7,928 nucleotides of DNA from Halanaerobiales bacterium (GCA_016278415.1 JADQBV010000267.1:1-7928), one strand, 5' to 3'; positions 1-6,468 are shown, counted from the first letter of the stretch. The notes: a model not told the origin generated them from the letters alone. Made by a program: numbers and translations.

Positions 1-2
1 GT

Positions 3-203
3 GAAGATTTTGAAATCCTTATTAATTGGGGTAGACAGATAGGTGCATCTACTTTGGATAATCAGATTAAGATAAATAAACTAACAATTAAGCGATTGGA
101 ACAACATGAGGAAATAGCCAGAGATATAGCTACACGAAGAGTTAAACCTGTACGTTACGCCAGCGTTTTAATTAGTTTGATGGTAATTATATTGTTTTAC
201 TGA
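3..203 (+). CDS. spoIIIAB: Stage III sporulation protein AB, C-terminal part (5' end outside window)
   Basis: The third frame is open from the window edge to a TGA at 201-203 and encodes the last 66 residues. SpoIIIAB is a mother-cell membrane protein of the SpoIIIA-SpoIIQ channel, distantly related to type II secretion GspF proteins. The visible part has the conserved pattern G-x-S/T-x-x-x-Q following a helical stretch (IGASTLDNQ), then a long charged helix (KRLEQHEEIARDIATRR), then a hydrophobic C-terminal segment (ASVLISLMVIILFY) that fits the single C-terminal membrane anchor of the family. Full-length homologues are about 170 residues, so roughly 100 residues and the start lie upstream. 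The next gene is spoIIIAC, 26 nt downstream, exactly as in other spoIIIA operons; this context makes the assignment firm although the sequence is partial. Confidence 0.88.
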   Translation, partial: EDFEILINWGRQIGASTLDNQIKINKLTIKRLEQHEEIARDIATRRVKPVRYASVLISLMVIILFY

Positions 204-216
204 ACCATTTTTTGAT

Positions 217-222
217 AAGGGG
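217..222 (+). promoter_or_regulatory. Ribosome binding site of spoIIIAC (decides the start)
   Basis: AAGGGG lies 7 nt before the ATG at 230. An in-frame TTG at 212 would place the start upstream of this site and add six residues (IRGVR-like) that family members lack, so the ATG at 230 is preferred. Confidence 0.75.
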
Positions 223-229
223 TGTAAGG

Positions 230-424
230 ATGGATATTAATCTAATATTTAAGATAGCTGGGATAGGCATATTTATATCAATTATAAACATAGTATTAAA
301 ACAGGCTGACAAAGAAGAACAAGCCCAGATGTTAACATTAGTAGGTGTAGTCATAGTCCTGATGATAGTCATTCAACTAATTGGAGAATTATTTAATGAT
401 GTAAGAACCGTATTTAAATTTTAG
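230..424 (+). CDS. spoIIIAC: Stage III sporulation protein AC
   Basis: This encodes a 64-residue integral membrane protein, close to the 68 residues of the B. subtilis protein. Two hydrophobic helices are visible at about residues 5-24 and 40-58, joined by a short charged loop (KQADKEEQAQ) that is highly characteristic of SpoIIIAC. The protein is a small inner membrane component of the SpoIIIA-SpoIIQ channel made in the mother cell during engulfment; its exact mechanical role is not known. The chosen ATG has a good ribosome binding site at 217-222. It is followed after 10 nt by spoIIIAD, whose ribosome binding site overlaps the spoIIIAC stop codon, which suggests coupled translation of the two membrane subunits. 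Confidence 0.95.
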   Translation: MDINLIFKIAGIGIFISIINIVLKQADKEEQAQMLTLVGVVIVLMIVIQLIGELFNDVRTVFKF

Positions 425-434
425 GTGGTAAAAA

Positions 435-824
435 ATGATAATATTACAGGTTGTTGGCATAGCATTTATATCTACAATACTAATAATTGTTATTAGACAA
501 CAGAAACCAGAGTTGGCATTTTTGCTCAGTATTATTACAGGTGTTATTATCTTAATGCTTATAATTGATCAGGTTGCGTTGGTTATAGAATTACTAAACC
601 AATTAGCTCGTAAGGCACAGATAGATATGCTCTATTTCAATACAATCATCAAAATAATAGGTATAGCCTATATTGGAGAATTTGGGGCTGAAATTACTAG
701 AGATAGTGGAGAAACAGCATTGGCTAGCAAAATAGAGTTAGCTGCTAAAATACTAATCATGATTATCTCTATACCAATAATGTTGTCTCTAATTGAAACA
801 ATTATCAGCTTAATTCCAGGGTAA
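435..824 (+). CDS. spoIIIAD: Stage III sporulation protein AD
   Basis: This encodes a 129-residue polytopic membrane protein; the B. subtilis protein is 133 residues. Hydrophobic segments are seen near residues 2-20, 26-50, 66-80 and 101-126. The conserved stretch between the third and fourth segments (IGEFGAEITRDSGETALASKIE) is the recognisable signature of SpoIIIAD, with the E-x-x-x-D-x-G-E pattern. It is an inner component of the mother-cell part of the SpoIIIA-SpoIIQ channel, and together with SpoIIIAC and SpoIIIAE it forms the membrane core; the resemblance to a secretion export gate is a proposal from the literature, not something the sequence proves. The ribosome binding site AGGTGG (423-428) overlaps the preceding stop codon and sits 6 nt before the ATG. 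Confidence 0.95.
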   Translation: MIILQVVGIAFISTILIIVIRQQKPELAFLLSIITGVIILMLIIDQVALVIELLNQLARKAQIDMLYFNTIIKIIGIAYIGEFGAEITRDSGETALASKIELAAKILIMIISIPIMLSLIETIISLIPG

Positions 825-857
825 ATATCTAAATAGCCTTGAGGAAAGGAAACAGAG

Positions 858-2060
858 ATGTTTAGATTAAAAAATATCATTCGAATAGTCTTGTTTACTA
901 TAATAGTTGTTACATTAATTAGCATAAATATATCAGCAGAAGAGCTAAATACAAGGGATATACCTAAAACAAATGATATTATCTTACAACAACTACAAAA
1001 ATTAAACCTAGGTGATTTACAGGAAGAAGTAAATAGGGTTAATGATAGAGTAGATAGTTTTCTACCTAAGATAAATCTACAGCAGATGATTATTGGTTTT
1101 ATGAATGGAGAGTTAGAGTTCAGTTGGGCAGAGTTGACCAGGACACTATTAAGATACCTGGGTAAAGAGGTTACAGCAAATTTTAGCCTGTTAGGGCAGA
1201 TAATTGTATTGGCAGTGATCAGTGCTGTATTAAGTATCTTCCATCAATCGTTCTCTAGTAAGACAATTAGTAATACTGCTAATATACTGATATTTTTAGT
1301 TATCTCTATTTTAATTTTACAGGCCTTTCAAGTTGCGATCCAAATAGGTGTAGATGCTATTGACAACATGGTTTCCTTTATGCAGGCTTTGTTACCAATT
1401 TTATTAAGTCTATTAGTTAGTACAGGTGCATTAACCTCTGCTGCTATATTTCACCCACTTACTTTAGTTATTATAACTGCTCTAAGTACCGCTATAAAAC
1501 TAATAATTTTTCCGATGATTTTCCTGTCAGTTGTCCTTAATATTGTGACAAGAATTAATCAAGACTTCTCCCTTAGTCGTTTAGCCAGTCTTTTTAAAGA
1601 AATTAGTATGAGTATGTTAGGATTAATTTTTATGCTATTTATAGGTGGTCTTTTGCTACAGGGAGGGGCTGCTGCCATTACAGATAGCCTTTCGTTGAGA
1701 ACAGCTAAGTATCTGACTGGTACATTTGTGCCAGTAATCGGGGGTATATTTTCAGATGCTGTTGATTTAATTGTAAGTTGTTCTTTGATTATAAAAAATG
1801 CCCTAAACTTTTTTGGAATGATTGTGATTATCGTTATAATTGCCTACCCAATAATTAAGATTATAGCTCTAATACTAATTTATAAAATAGCCAGTGCCAT
1901 AGTACAGCCTATTGCAGATGCTAGACTGGTGGATATCTTAAATGATACTGGAAATAGCTTAATAATGATTTTTTTGGTTGTAGCTGCAGTATCAGTGATG
2001 TTTTTTATGGTATTAACTATAATTGTTGGAACAGCAAATCTAACAGTTATGATGAGGTGA
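858..2060 (+). CDS. spoIIIAE: Stage III sporulation protein AE
   Basis: This encodes a 400-residue protein, matching the usual family length of about 400. It begins with a classical signal-like segment (charged N-terminus, hydrophobic residues 7-25, then ISAEE as a plausible cleavage region). A soluble stretch follows at about 29-108, with the family-typical ending of a helix before repeated membrane segments. Hydrophobic helices are visible near 110-130, 139-162, 176-230 (two or three segments), 250-270, 292-345 (two or three) and 367-392. SpoIIIAE is the largest polytopic subunit of the SpoIIIA-SpoIIQ channel and the proposed central pore or permease-like component in the mother-cell membrane. 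The start ATG has a strong site GAGGAAAGGA at 841-850. The gene lies 33 nt after spoIIIAD and 21 nt before spoIIIAF. No truncation or missing region was noticed. Confidence 0.95.
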   Translation: MFRLKNIIRIVLFTIIVVTLISINISAEELNTRDIPKTNDIILQQLQKLNLGDLQEEVNRVNDRVDSFLPKINLQQMIIGFMNGELEFSWAELTRTLLRYLGKEVTANFSLLGQIIVLAVISAVLSIFHQSFSSKTISNTANILIFLVISILILQAFQVAIQIGVDAIDNMVSFMQALLPILLSLLVSTGALTSAAIFHPLTLVIITALSTAIKLIIFPMIFLSVVLNIVTRINQDFSLSRLASLFKEISMSMLGLIFMLFIGGLLLQGGAAAITDSLSLRTAKYLTGTFVPVIGGIFSDAVDLIVSCSLIIKNALNFFGMIVIIVIIAYPIIKIIALILIYKIASAIVQPIADARLVDILNDTGNSLIMIFLVVAAVSVMFFMVLTIIVGTANLTVMMR

Positions 2061-2081
2061 TAGAGAGGTGAGTTAAATCAA

Positions 2082-2699
2082 ATGGATGGCCTAATTCAAT
2101 GGGTAAAGAACCTTATTTTTATTATACTGTTTACATCTTTATTGGAGATGTTTTTACCTGAAAATAATATGCGCAAATATGTAAGGGTAGTGATGGGATT
2201 TTTTATAATAACTGTTCTGATCTCTCCATTAATGATGGTATTTCGCCAGGACTTTTCTGTAATCCAGGATGTTATACCAGAGAATATGATTAATAGTAAT
2301 TGGGATCAAATTGAAGAACAAGGACGAGAAATAGAAGAAGATAACCACAATCTTTTAATGGACTATTACCAAAATAAAGTAGCAAATCGAGTCAAAGAAG
2401 TAATTGATTTAAACTACAAAAATTATCAACAAGAGATAAGGGTAAGTTTAAATGATAATTATATGATTGAATTTTTGAGTATTACTTTGATTGATCGTGG
2501 TATTAGCAGGATAGAGATTGAAAATATAAATATTGCCACAAATAATTCAAGAGATAAAGATAAGCAGACAGAGCAAGAAGTTATTGATGAAAAGGCAGCA
2601 CAGAATAGAAATACAATAGAAAGTCTTAGTAATAAGCTAAGTCAAGTTTTCCAAATACCCAGGGATAGTATTGAGGTAATCATAAAAAAAGGGGGTTAG
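2082..2699 (+). CDS. spoIIIAF: Stage III sporulation protein AF
   Basis: This encodes a 205-residue protein, the same size as the B. subtilis protein (206). Two N-terminal membrane helices are visible at about 8-24 and 34-54, separated by the family hallmark LLEMFLPENNMRKYVRVVMG (L-E-M-x-L-P then K-Y-V-x-x-V-x-G). The rest is a soluble domain of about 150 residues with a highly charged, partly coiled-coil-like linker (75-115) and a C-terminal part ending in IPRDSIEVI, which resembles the end of the ring-building folds of SpoIIIAG and SpoIIIAH. It is a membrane-anchored component of the SpoIIIA-SpoIIQ channel. The ribosome binding site GAGAGGTGA is at 2063-2071. The last codons of this gene contain the ribosome binding site of spoIIIAG, so the two are probably translationally coupled. 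Confidence 0.93.
   Translation: MDGLIQWVKNLIFIILFTSLLEMFLPENNMRKYVRVVMGFFIITVLISPLMMVFRQDFSVIQDVIPENMINSNWDQIEEQGREIEEDNHNLLMDYYQNKVANRVKEVIDLNYKNYQQEIRVSLNDNYMIEFLSITLIDRGISRIEIENINIATNNSRDKDKQTEQEVIDEKAAQNRNTIESLSNKLSQVFQIPRDSIEVIIKKGG
2688..2695 (+). promoter_or_regulatory. Ribosome binding site of spoIIIAG (decides the GTG start)
   Basis: AAAGGGGG lies inside the last codons of spoIIIAF, 8 nt before the GTG at 2704. The other nearby GTG (2702) runs into a stop after two codons, and no ATG is in reach, so 2704 is the start. Confidence 0.75.
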
Positions 2700-2703
2700 T
2701 TGT

Positions 2704-3315
2704 GTGGGGGTAATAGATGATTTAAAGGATATATTTACTGGTGCTGGAGAGAATGGTCAAAAGAATAGTAGCTTATTACGTAATATTATAATCATAGGAA
2801 TGATAGGAACCCTTTTACTACTCTTTGGGAATGTTTTTGTCAATCCTGGTAATGATAGTAGGCAGAGTCCTGTCACTTCAATAAGTAAAGAAAAGCAAAT
2901 AAGTAATGATTCAGATTATGAAAATAGAATGACTAATGATTTAGAAGAAATTATTGCTCTCATTAAGGGAGTAGGTAAAGTTAAGGTAAAAATTTATATT
3001 ACTAGATTTGAGGAATATGAATATGAATATAATACCAATAAAACTAATAAAATCACCAGTGAAACTGATCAAAATGGTGGACAAAGAAAGATAGCTGAAG
3101 ACAATTTAGAAAATGAATTGGTAATAATTACTGATTCGGCTGGTAATGATAAACCGGTTATAAGTAGAAAAAATCTACCAGAGATAAAAGGTGTTCTCAT
3201 TGTAGCACAGGGTGCTGAAGTAAGTCAGATTAAATATGAAATAATAAAATCTGTCAGCAATCTGTTAAATATACCGATTCATAGAATAAATGTTCTACCA
3301 TATGAAAGGGGGTAA
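2704..3315 (+). CDS. spoIIIAG: Stage III sporulation protein AG
   Basis: This encodes 203 residues, slightly shorter than the B. subtilis protein (229). A short cytoplasmic N-terminus is followed by one membrane helix at about 26-46, a low-complexity linker (47-70) and a ring-building domain at about 72-200. Signature stretches are LEEIIALIKGVGKVKVKIYI (80-99) and the very conserved PEIKGVLIVAQGAEVSQIK (159-177). Residues 103-140, including EYEYEYNTNKTNK and a charged loop, sit where the B. subtilis protein has the long beta insertion that forms the cage-like barrel of its 30-subunit ring. SpoIIIAG forms a large ring in the space between mother cell and forespore. It starts with GTG, 4 nt after spoIIIAF, and is followed after 4 nt by spoIIIAH, which also starts with GTG. 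Confidence 0.95.
   Translation: MGVIDDLKDIFTGAGENGQKNSSLLRNIIIIGMIGTLLLLFGNVFVNPGNDSRQSPVTSISKEKQISNDSDYENRMTNDLEEIIALIKGVGKVKVKIYITRFEEYEYEYNTNKTNKITSETDQNGGQRKIAEDNLENELVIITDSAGNDKPVISRKNLPEIKGVLIVAQGAEVSQIKYEIIKSVSNLLNIPIHRINVLPYERG
3305..3312 (+). promoter_or_regulatory. Ribosome binding site of spoIIIAH (decides the GTG start)
   Basis: AAAGGGGG precedes the GTG at 3320 by 7 nt. In-frame ATG codons at 3290 and 3302 lie upstream of this site and inside the end of spoIIIAG, with no ribosome binding site of their own, so the GTG is preferred. Confidence 0.75.
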
Positions 3316-3319
3316 AAAA

Positions 3320-3901
3320 GTGATTATAAGAAGAAAAGTAATATGGTTAACAATTTTGATGGTCTGGGTAGGGATGGTGACTTCTATAATAATATATCAA
3401 GGTAATGACTATCTTGATTTAGCAACTGTAACATCTGAAGATATTGAAATGGCAGAGGGTGTTCAAATAATTGAGCAAGGGGTTGTCAAGCAAAATTCTA
3501 ATCAAGATGTGAATTTCACTAAGGCTAAAGATGAGCAAAGTGAGAAGGATTTTTTTATCGAGTATAAATTAGAGAGAGATAAAGCCAGAAGTGAACAAAT
3601 TAATATTTTCCGTGAATTAATTAATAATCCTAATAGTGATCAAGCAACTAAAAAAGAGGCACAGAATATGATGCTTGCTCTAACTGGAAAAATGGAAAGA
3701 GAGATGGAGATAGAGAGTTTGATCAGGGCGAGGGGTTATAAGGATGCTTTAGCTTATATACATGATGAGGCTGTCGATGTTATTATACATACAAATGGCT
3801 TAGAGAAAGAAGATGTAGCTAAGGTAGGAGATATTATTGTAAAAGTAACTGGATTTAATACTGAGGATGTTACTATTATAGAAAAGAAAATAGAACAATA
3901 G
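3320..3901 (+). CDS. spoIIIAH: Stage III sporulation protein AH
   Basis: From the GTG this encodes 193 residues; the B. subtilis protein is 218, and the difference is mainly in the linker. A basic N-terminus (IIRRK) precedes one membrane helix at about 7-26, then a linker (27-75) and a YscJ/FliF-like ring-building domain at about 76-193. Recognisable family stretches are FFIEYKLERDKARSEQI (78-94), IESLIRARGYKDALAYI (131-147) and EDVAKVGDIIVKVTGF (164-179). SpoIIIAH sits in the mother-cell membrane and its outer domain binds the forespore protein SpoIIQ, which ties the two membranes together during engulfment. A homologue of spoIIQ is not in the window, so the partner cannot be checked. It is the last gene of the sporulation operon: a strong terminator follows 128 nt after the stop. 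Confidence 0.95.
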   Translation: MIIRRKVIWLTILMVWVGMVTSIIIYQGNDYLDLATVTSEDIEMAEGVQIIEQGVVKQNSNQDVNFTKAKDEQSEKDFFIEYKLERDKARSEQINIFRELINNPNSDQATKKEAQNMMLALTGKMEREMEIESLIRARGYKDALAYIHDEAVDVIIHTNGLEKEDVAKVGDIIVKVTGFNTEDVTIIEKKIEQ

Positions 3902-4026
3902 AAATAGTAATTTTAGTGAAGTGTCTTGTATAATTAATTGTACAAAAAAAAGATTTTCTTACTAAATCCTTACAAAGTTAGAAGGTTTTGTGGATATAGT
4001 ATAAACAATTTGATAGTTAATATTAG

Positions 4027-4060
4027 AGACTGTTGACCTATTTGGTTAACAGTTTTTTTT
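4027..4060 (+). terminator. Intrinsic terminator ending the spoIIIA operon
   Basis: CTGTTGACC (4030-4038) pairs with GGTTAACAG (4044-4052) as a 9-bp stem with a single G-U pair and a 5-nt loop, followed directly by eight T residues (4053-4060). Upstream A/G residues at 4027-4029 can extend the stem into the T tract. It should stop transcripts from the sporulation operon before accB. Confidence 0.9.
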
Positions 4061-4123
4061 CATTTTAAAGGATTTTTTTATTAGATATAGAATAATTTAA
4101 ATATAGACAGAAAAAAAATACAC

Positions 4124-4152
4124 TTGCATTTCAATGTAGAATTGGATAAAAT
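4124..4152 (+). promoter_or_regulatory. Probable sigma-A promoter of accBC operon
   Basis: TTGCAT (4124-4129) and TAAAAT (4147-4152) are separated by 17 nt. The -10 matches the consensus at five of six positions; the -35 keeps only the TTG. It lies between the sporulation terminator and the accB ribosome binding site, where a housekeeping promoter is required. Expected transcript start is near 4159, leaving a leader of about 40 nt. Confidence 0.6.
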
Positions 4153-4183
4153 TATTAAGCAAGTGGCAAAATATTGTTTACAC

Positions 4184-4190
4184 AAGGAGG
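4184..4190 (+). promoter_or_regulatory. Ribosome binding site of accB (decides the start)
   Basis: AAGGAGG, close to the ideal sequence, is 7 nt before the ATG at 4198. It rules out the in-frame TTG at 4174, which lies upstream of it. Confidence 0.85.
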
Positions 4191-4197
4191 AAGAAGA

Positions 4198-4638
4198 ATG
4201 AACCTGGAAGATATTAAGTCTTTAATAAATATTATTAGTGAAACAGATGTAACTGAAATAGAACTGGAAGATGAAGAATCTAGGATTAAAATAAAAAGGG
4301 GACATCAGCAAGTAGAATTTACCCCTATTGAAAATCAGAGACATGTTCAAGCACCACATAATCCAACACATACTGAAAATGAGGAAGAGGATAGTAATCG
4401 TGAAGAGATAGTTGCACCTATGGTGGGTACATTTTATCGGGCACCTTCTCCAGAGGCTGATTTGTTTGTAAAAGTTGGAGATGTTGTTAACCCAGGTGAA
4501 ACATTATGTATCATTGAAGCAATGAAGTTGATGAATGAAATCGAAGTAGAAACACGGGGCAAGATTCTTGAGATTTTAGTAAATAATGGTGAACCTGTAG
4601 AATATGGTCAGCCTCTGTTTATTATTGAACCACAGTAA
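4198..4638 (+). CDS. accB: Acetyl-CoA carboxylase biotin carboxyl carrier protein (BCCP)
   Basis: This encodes a 146-residue carrier subunit of acetyl-CoA carboxylase, the first committed step of fatty acid synthesis (acetyl-CoA to malonyl-CoA). The biotin on this protein is carboxylated by AccC and then delivers the carboxyl group to the AccAD carboxyltransferase. The N-terminal 40 residues (LEDIKSLINIISETDVTEIELEDEE) match the conserved BCCP N-terminal region. An acidic, Pro/His-containing linker covers about 40-70, and the C-terminal biotinyl domain covers about 71-146. The biotin site is EAMKLMNEIE with the target lysine at residue 110, and the upstream P-x-x-G-T-F-Y pattern (74-80) is also typical. 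It is the first gene of the second operon, with its own promoter, and is 14 nt upstream of accC. Confidence 0.96.
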   Translation: MNLEDIKSLINIISETDVTEIELEDEESRIKIKRGHQQVEFTPIENQRHVQAPHNPTHTENEEEDSNREEIVAPMVGTFYRAPSPEADLFVKVGDVVNPGETLCIIEAMKLMNEIEVETRGKILEILVNNGEPVEYGQPLFIIEPQ

Positions 4639-4652
4639 GGGGTGTGATGTAG

Positions 4653-6002
4653 ATGTTTAAAAAAGTTCTAGTTGCAAATAGAGGAGAAATAGCAGTAAGG
4701 ATTATCAGAGCGCTAAAGGAATTAAATATTACTTCTGTTGCTGTATATTCTGAAGCAGATAGAGAGGCTTTACATACTAAGATTGCTGATCAGGCTTTTT
4801 GTATTGGCCCGGTTAGCTCAAGCCAAAGTTACTTGAACATACCCAGTATTATGAGTGTTGCTGAGGTATCAGGGGCTGATGCTATTCATCCCGGTTATGG
4901 CTTTTTGGCAGAAAACGCTCATTTTGCAGAAGTTTGTGAGAGTAGTGATATTAAATTTATTGGTCCTTCTTCAAATATTATAGCCCTTATGGGGGATAAA
5001 TCAAAGGCCCGTGAGACTATGATAGCAGCTGGTGTACCAGTCGTACCAGGTACTGAACATAATCTGGCTGATATAGAAAGTACATTGAAAATTGCTGAAG
5101 ATATAGGTTATCCAGTAATAATAAAGGCTGCTGCTGGCGGTGGTGGTAAAGGAATGCGTGTTGCTCAGAATCCGCGTGATTTAGAAAAAGCAATACAAAC
5201 TGCTCAAACAGAGGCCATGGCTGCCTTTGGTAATGATGATATGTATTTAGAGAAGTTTGTTGAAGAACCACGTCATATTGAATTTCAAATACTGGCTGAT
5301 GAGCATGGAAATGTTATTCATTTAGGTGAAAGGGATTGTTCAATACAACGTAGGCATCAAAAAATGTTGGAAGAAGCCCCATCACCTGCTCTTGCTGATG
5401 ACTTAAGAAAGCAAATGGGTGATGTAGCTGTAAAGGTAGCTAAATCAGTTAATTATGCCAATGCCGGTACTGTTGAATTTCTATTGGATAAGAATAATGA
5501 ATTTTATTTTATCGAAATGAATACTAGAATACAGGTAGAACATCCTATTACTGAGATGGTTACTGGTGTAGATATCATAAAAGAACAGATAAAAATTGCT
5601 GATGGTCAAAAACTTACTATGACTCAGGATGATATAGTGATAAATGGTGTTGCAATTGAGTGTCGAATTAATGCAGAGAATCCAGACAAGAACTTTATGC
5701 CATCACCTGGGAAGCTAGAAAATTATATTGTGCCTGGAGGACCAGGAGTCAGAATAGATAGTGGGGTATATCCAACATATTTTATACCTCCATATTATGA
5801 CTCAATGATAGCTAAATTAATAGTATGGGAAGTGGACCGAGAAAAGGCTTTATCGAGAATGGAAAGGGCCCTAAATGAGTTTTTTATTCAGGGTGTAGAT
5901 ACAACGATACCATTTCATTTAAAGATTTTAAATAATGCATATTTCCGTAAAGGTGATTATCATACAAACTTTATACATCGGAGACTTGAGACTGAGAGTT
6001 AA
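4653..6002 (+). CDS. accC: Acetyl-CoA carboxylase, biotin carboxylase subunit
   Basis: This encodes 449 residues, the same length as the Escherichia coli enzyme. It uses ATP and bicarbonate to carboxylate the biotin on AccB. The N-terminal domain begins with the typical [19 protein letters not shown] and holds [10 protein letters not shown] at 79-88. The ATP-grasp part shows Lys116, Lys158 and the glycine loop AGGGGKGM (161-168), [15 protein letters not shown] (223-237) with Lys238 next to it absent of change (QKM: K237), and the catalytic block [10 protein letters not shown] at 288-297 with Glu288, Arg292, Gln294 and Glu296. Arg338 (ECRINAE) is also kept. All the expected active-site residues I looked for are present, so the enzyme should be functional. 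The ribosome binding site AAGGGG (4637-4642) overlaps the accB stop codon. asp23 follows after 25 nt. Confidence 0.97.
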   Translation: MFKKVLVANRGEIAVRIIRALKELNITSVAVYSEADREALHTKIADQAFCIGPVSSSQSYLNIPSIMSVAEVSGADAIHPGYGFLAENAHFAEVCESSDIKFIGPSSNIIALMGDKSKARETMIAAGVPVVPGTEHNLADIESTLKIAEDIGYPVIIKAAAGGGGKGMRVAQNPRDLEKAIQTAQTEAMAAFGNDDMYLEKFVEEPRHIEFQILADEHGNVIHLGERDCSIQRRHQKMLEEAPSPALADDLRKQMGDVAVKVAKSVNYANAGTVEFLLDKNNEFYFIEMNTRIQVEHPITEMVTGVDIIKEQIKIADGQKLTMTQDDIVINGVAIECRINAENPDKNFMPSPGKLENYIVPGGPGVRIDSGVYPTYFIPPYYDSMIAKLIVWEVDREKALSRMERALNEFFIQGVDTTIPFHLKILNNAYFRKGDYHTNFIHRRLETES

Positions 6003-6011
6003 GCAAATTTT

Positions 6012-6018
6012 AAAGGGG
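6012..6018 (+). promoter_or_regulatory. Ribosome binding site of the Asp23-family gene (decides the start)
   Basis: AAAGGGG (continuing as TGATT) lies 9 nt before the ATG at 6028. The alternative in-frame TTG at 6022 would be only 3 nt away, too close, so the ATG is preferred. Confidence 0.75.
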
Positions 6019-6027
6019 TGATTGAGT

Positions 6028-6408
6028 ATGGGAGAAATTGAAAATATTGGTACAATTAAGATTGCAAATGAAGTTGTAGCTATTATAGCGAGTCTAGCTG
6101 CCGGCGAGATTGAGGGAGTTGCAAGTATGAGCGGTGGTGTAGGTAGTGGTATAGCTGAGATACTAGGACACAAAAAAGGTGTAAAAGTAGAGACAGGTGA
6201 AGAAGAGTGTGTAGTGGATTTGTCTGTTGTTGTTGAATATGGTGTGTCGATACCAGATGTTGCTCAAAGTATTCAAAGGAATGTAAAAGATGCTATCGAA
6301 AGTATGACAGGATTGAATGCTGTTGAGATTAATATTCATGTTCAGGGAGTTCATTTTTCTAATGAAGAGGATATGGAAGTAGAAGAGGTAACTGAAAAGA
6401 CCAAGTAA
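6028..6408 (+). CDS. yqhY: Asp23/Gls24 family protein (YqhY-like)
   Basis: This encodes a 126-residue soluble protein of the Asp23/Gls24 (DUF322) family. The signature is complete: G-x-I-x-I-A-x-E-V-V near residues 8-17, EIEGVASM (27-34), the Gly/Ser-rich loop (36-48), an alternating beta segment VVDLSVVVEYGVSIPDVAQSIQ (62-83), the helix with NVKDAIESMTGL, and VEINIHVQGVHF at the end. An acidic tail (112-126) follows. The biochemical function is not known. In Staphylococcus aureus Asp23 is bound to the membrane through AmaP, and in B. subtilis loss of YqhY selects for changes in acetyl-CoA carboxylase genes. Both facts fit its place here between accC and an AmaP-like gene. The stop codon lies in the loop of a terminator hairpin. 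The symbol rests on gene order and family only. Confidence 0.9.
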   Translation: MGEIENIGTIKIANEVVAIIASLAAGEIEGVASMSGGVGSGIAEILGHKKGVKVETGEEECVVDLSVVVEYGVSIPDVAQSIQRNVKDAIESMTGLNAVEINIHVQGVHFSNEEDMEVEEVTEKTK

Positions 6409-6425
6409 TACTTGGTCTCTTTTTT
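6398..6425 (+). terminator. Intrinsic terminator overlapping the end of the Asp23-family gene
   Basis: AGACCAAG (6398-6405) pairs perfectly over 8 bp with CTTGGTCT (6411-6418) around a 5-nt loop TAATA that contains the stop codon (6406-6408). A C and six T residues (6420-6425) follow. The 5' arm encodes the last residues of the protein (Lys-Thr-Lys). As the downstream genes have no obvious strong promoter, it probably terminates only part of the transcripts and lowers expression of the downstream genes. Confidence 0.8.
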
Positions 6426-6453
6426 CAATTGTCTATATAGACCATAAATTGAA
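6424..6453 (+). repeat. Nested inverted repeat between the Asp23-family gene and the AmaP-like gene
   Basis: A perfect 12-nt palindrome GTCTATATAGAC (6431-6442) is flanked by a second inverted repeat, TTCAATT (6424-6430) and AATTGAA (6447-6453), with four extra bases (CATA) on the right side. It starts at the end of the terminator T tract and ends just before the ribosome binding site of the next gene. It could be an operator, an RNA hairpin that masks the ribosome binding site, or a processing site; the sequence does not decide. Confidence 0.6.
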
Positions 6454-6468
6454 TGGGGTGAGACTGTT

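Larger units (their letters stand above)
3902..4197 (+). other. Gene-free region between the sporulation operon and accB
   Basis: This 296-nt AT-rich stretch has no coding potential that I can support. In order it contains an isolated TATAAT (3929-3934) without a convincing -35, an imperfect AT-rich hairpin (3964-3971 with 3982-3989, one mismatch), a strong intrinsic terminator (4030-4060), two copies of ATATAGA (4085-4091 and 4101-4107, starts 16 nt apart), a sigma-A-like promoter (4124-4152) and the accB ribosome binding site (4184-4190). Confidence 0.7.

Noticed and set aside
187..372. Minus-strand reading frame of 61 codons opposite spoIIIAC
   Set aside because: It lies opposite a well-conserved gene, has no ribosome binding site and has no family resemblance.
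668..925. Minus-strand reading frame of 85 codons opposite spoIIIAD and spoIIIAE
   Set aside because: It is a shadow of two clear genes; its hydrophobic composition only mirrors the membrane helices on the other strand.
3290..3319. Upstream ATG starts for spoIIIAH overlapping spoIIIAG
   Set aside because: Neither ATG has a ribosome binding site, whereas the GTG at 3320 is 7 nt behind AAAGGGGG.
3926..3945. TTGTA and TACAA inverted repeat followed by a run of A
   Set aside because: It is only a 5-bp AT-rich stem, and a run of A instead of T on the plus strand does not make a terminator for this operon.
4174..4197. Upstream TTG start for accB adding eight residues
   Set aside because: The near-perfect ribosome binding site at 4184-4190 lies downstream of this TTG and serves the ATG at 4198.
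5017..5271. Minus-strand reading frame of 84 codons inside accC
   Set aside because: It is antisense to the highly conserved ATP-grasp region; its Gln/Leu-rich product is low in complexity and unlike any known protein.
5928..6354. Two minus-strand reading frames opposite the accC end and asp23
   Set aside because: Both are antisense to conserved genes with no translation signals of their own.
6412..6439. Possible promoter for the AmaP-like gene (TTGGTC and TATATA, 16 nt apart)
   Set aside because: The -35 match is weak, it lies inside a terminator hairpin, and the TATATA is part of the palindrome; not strong enough to annotate.
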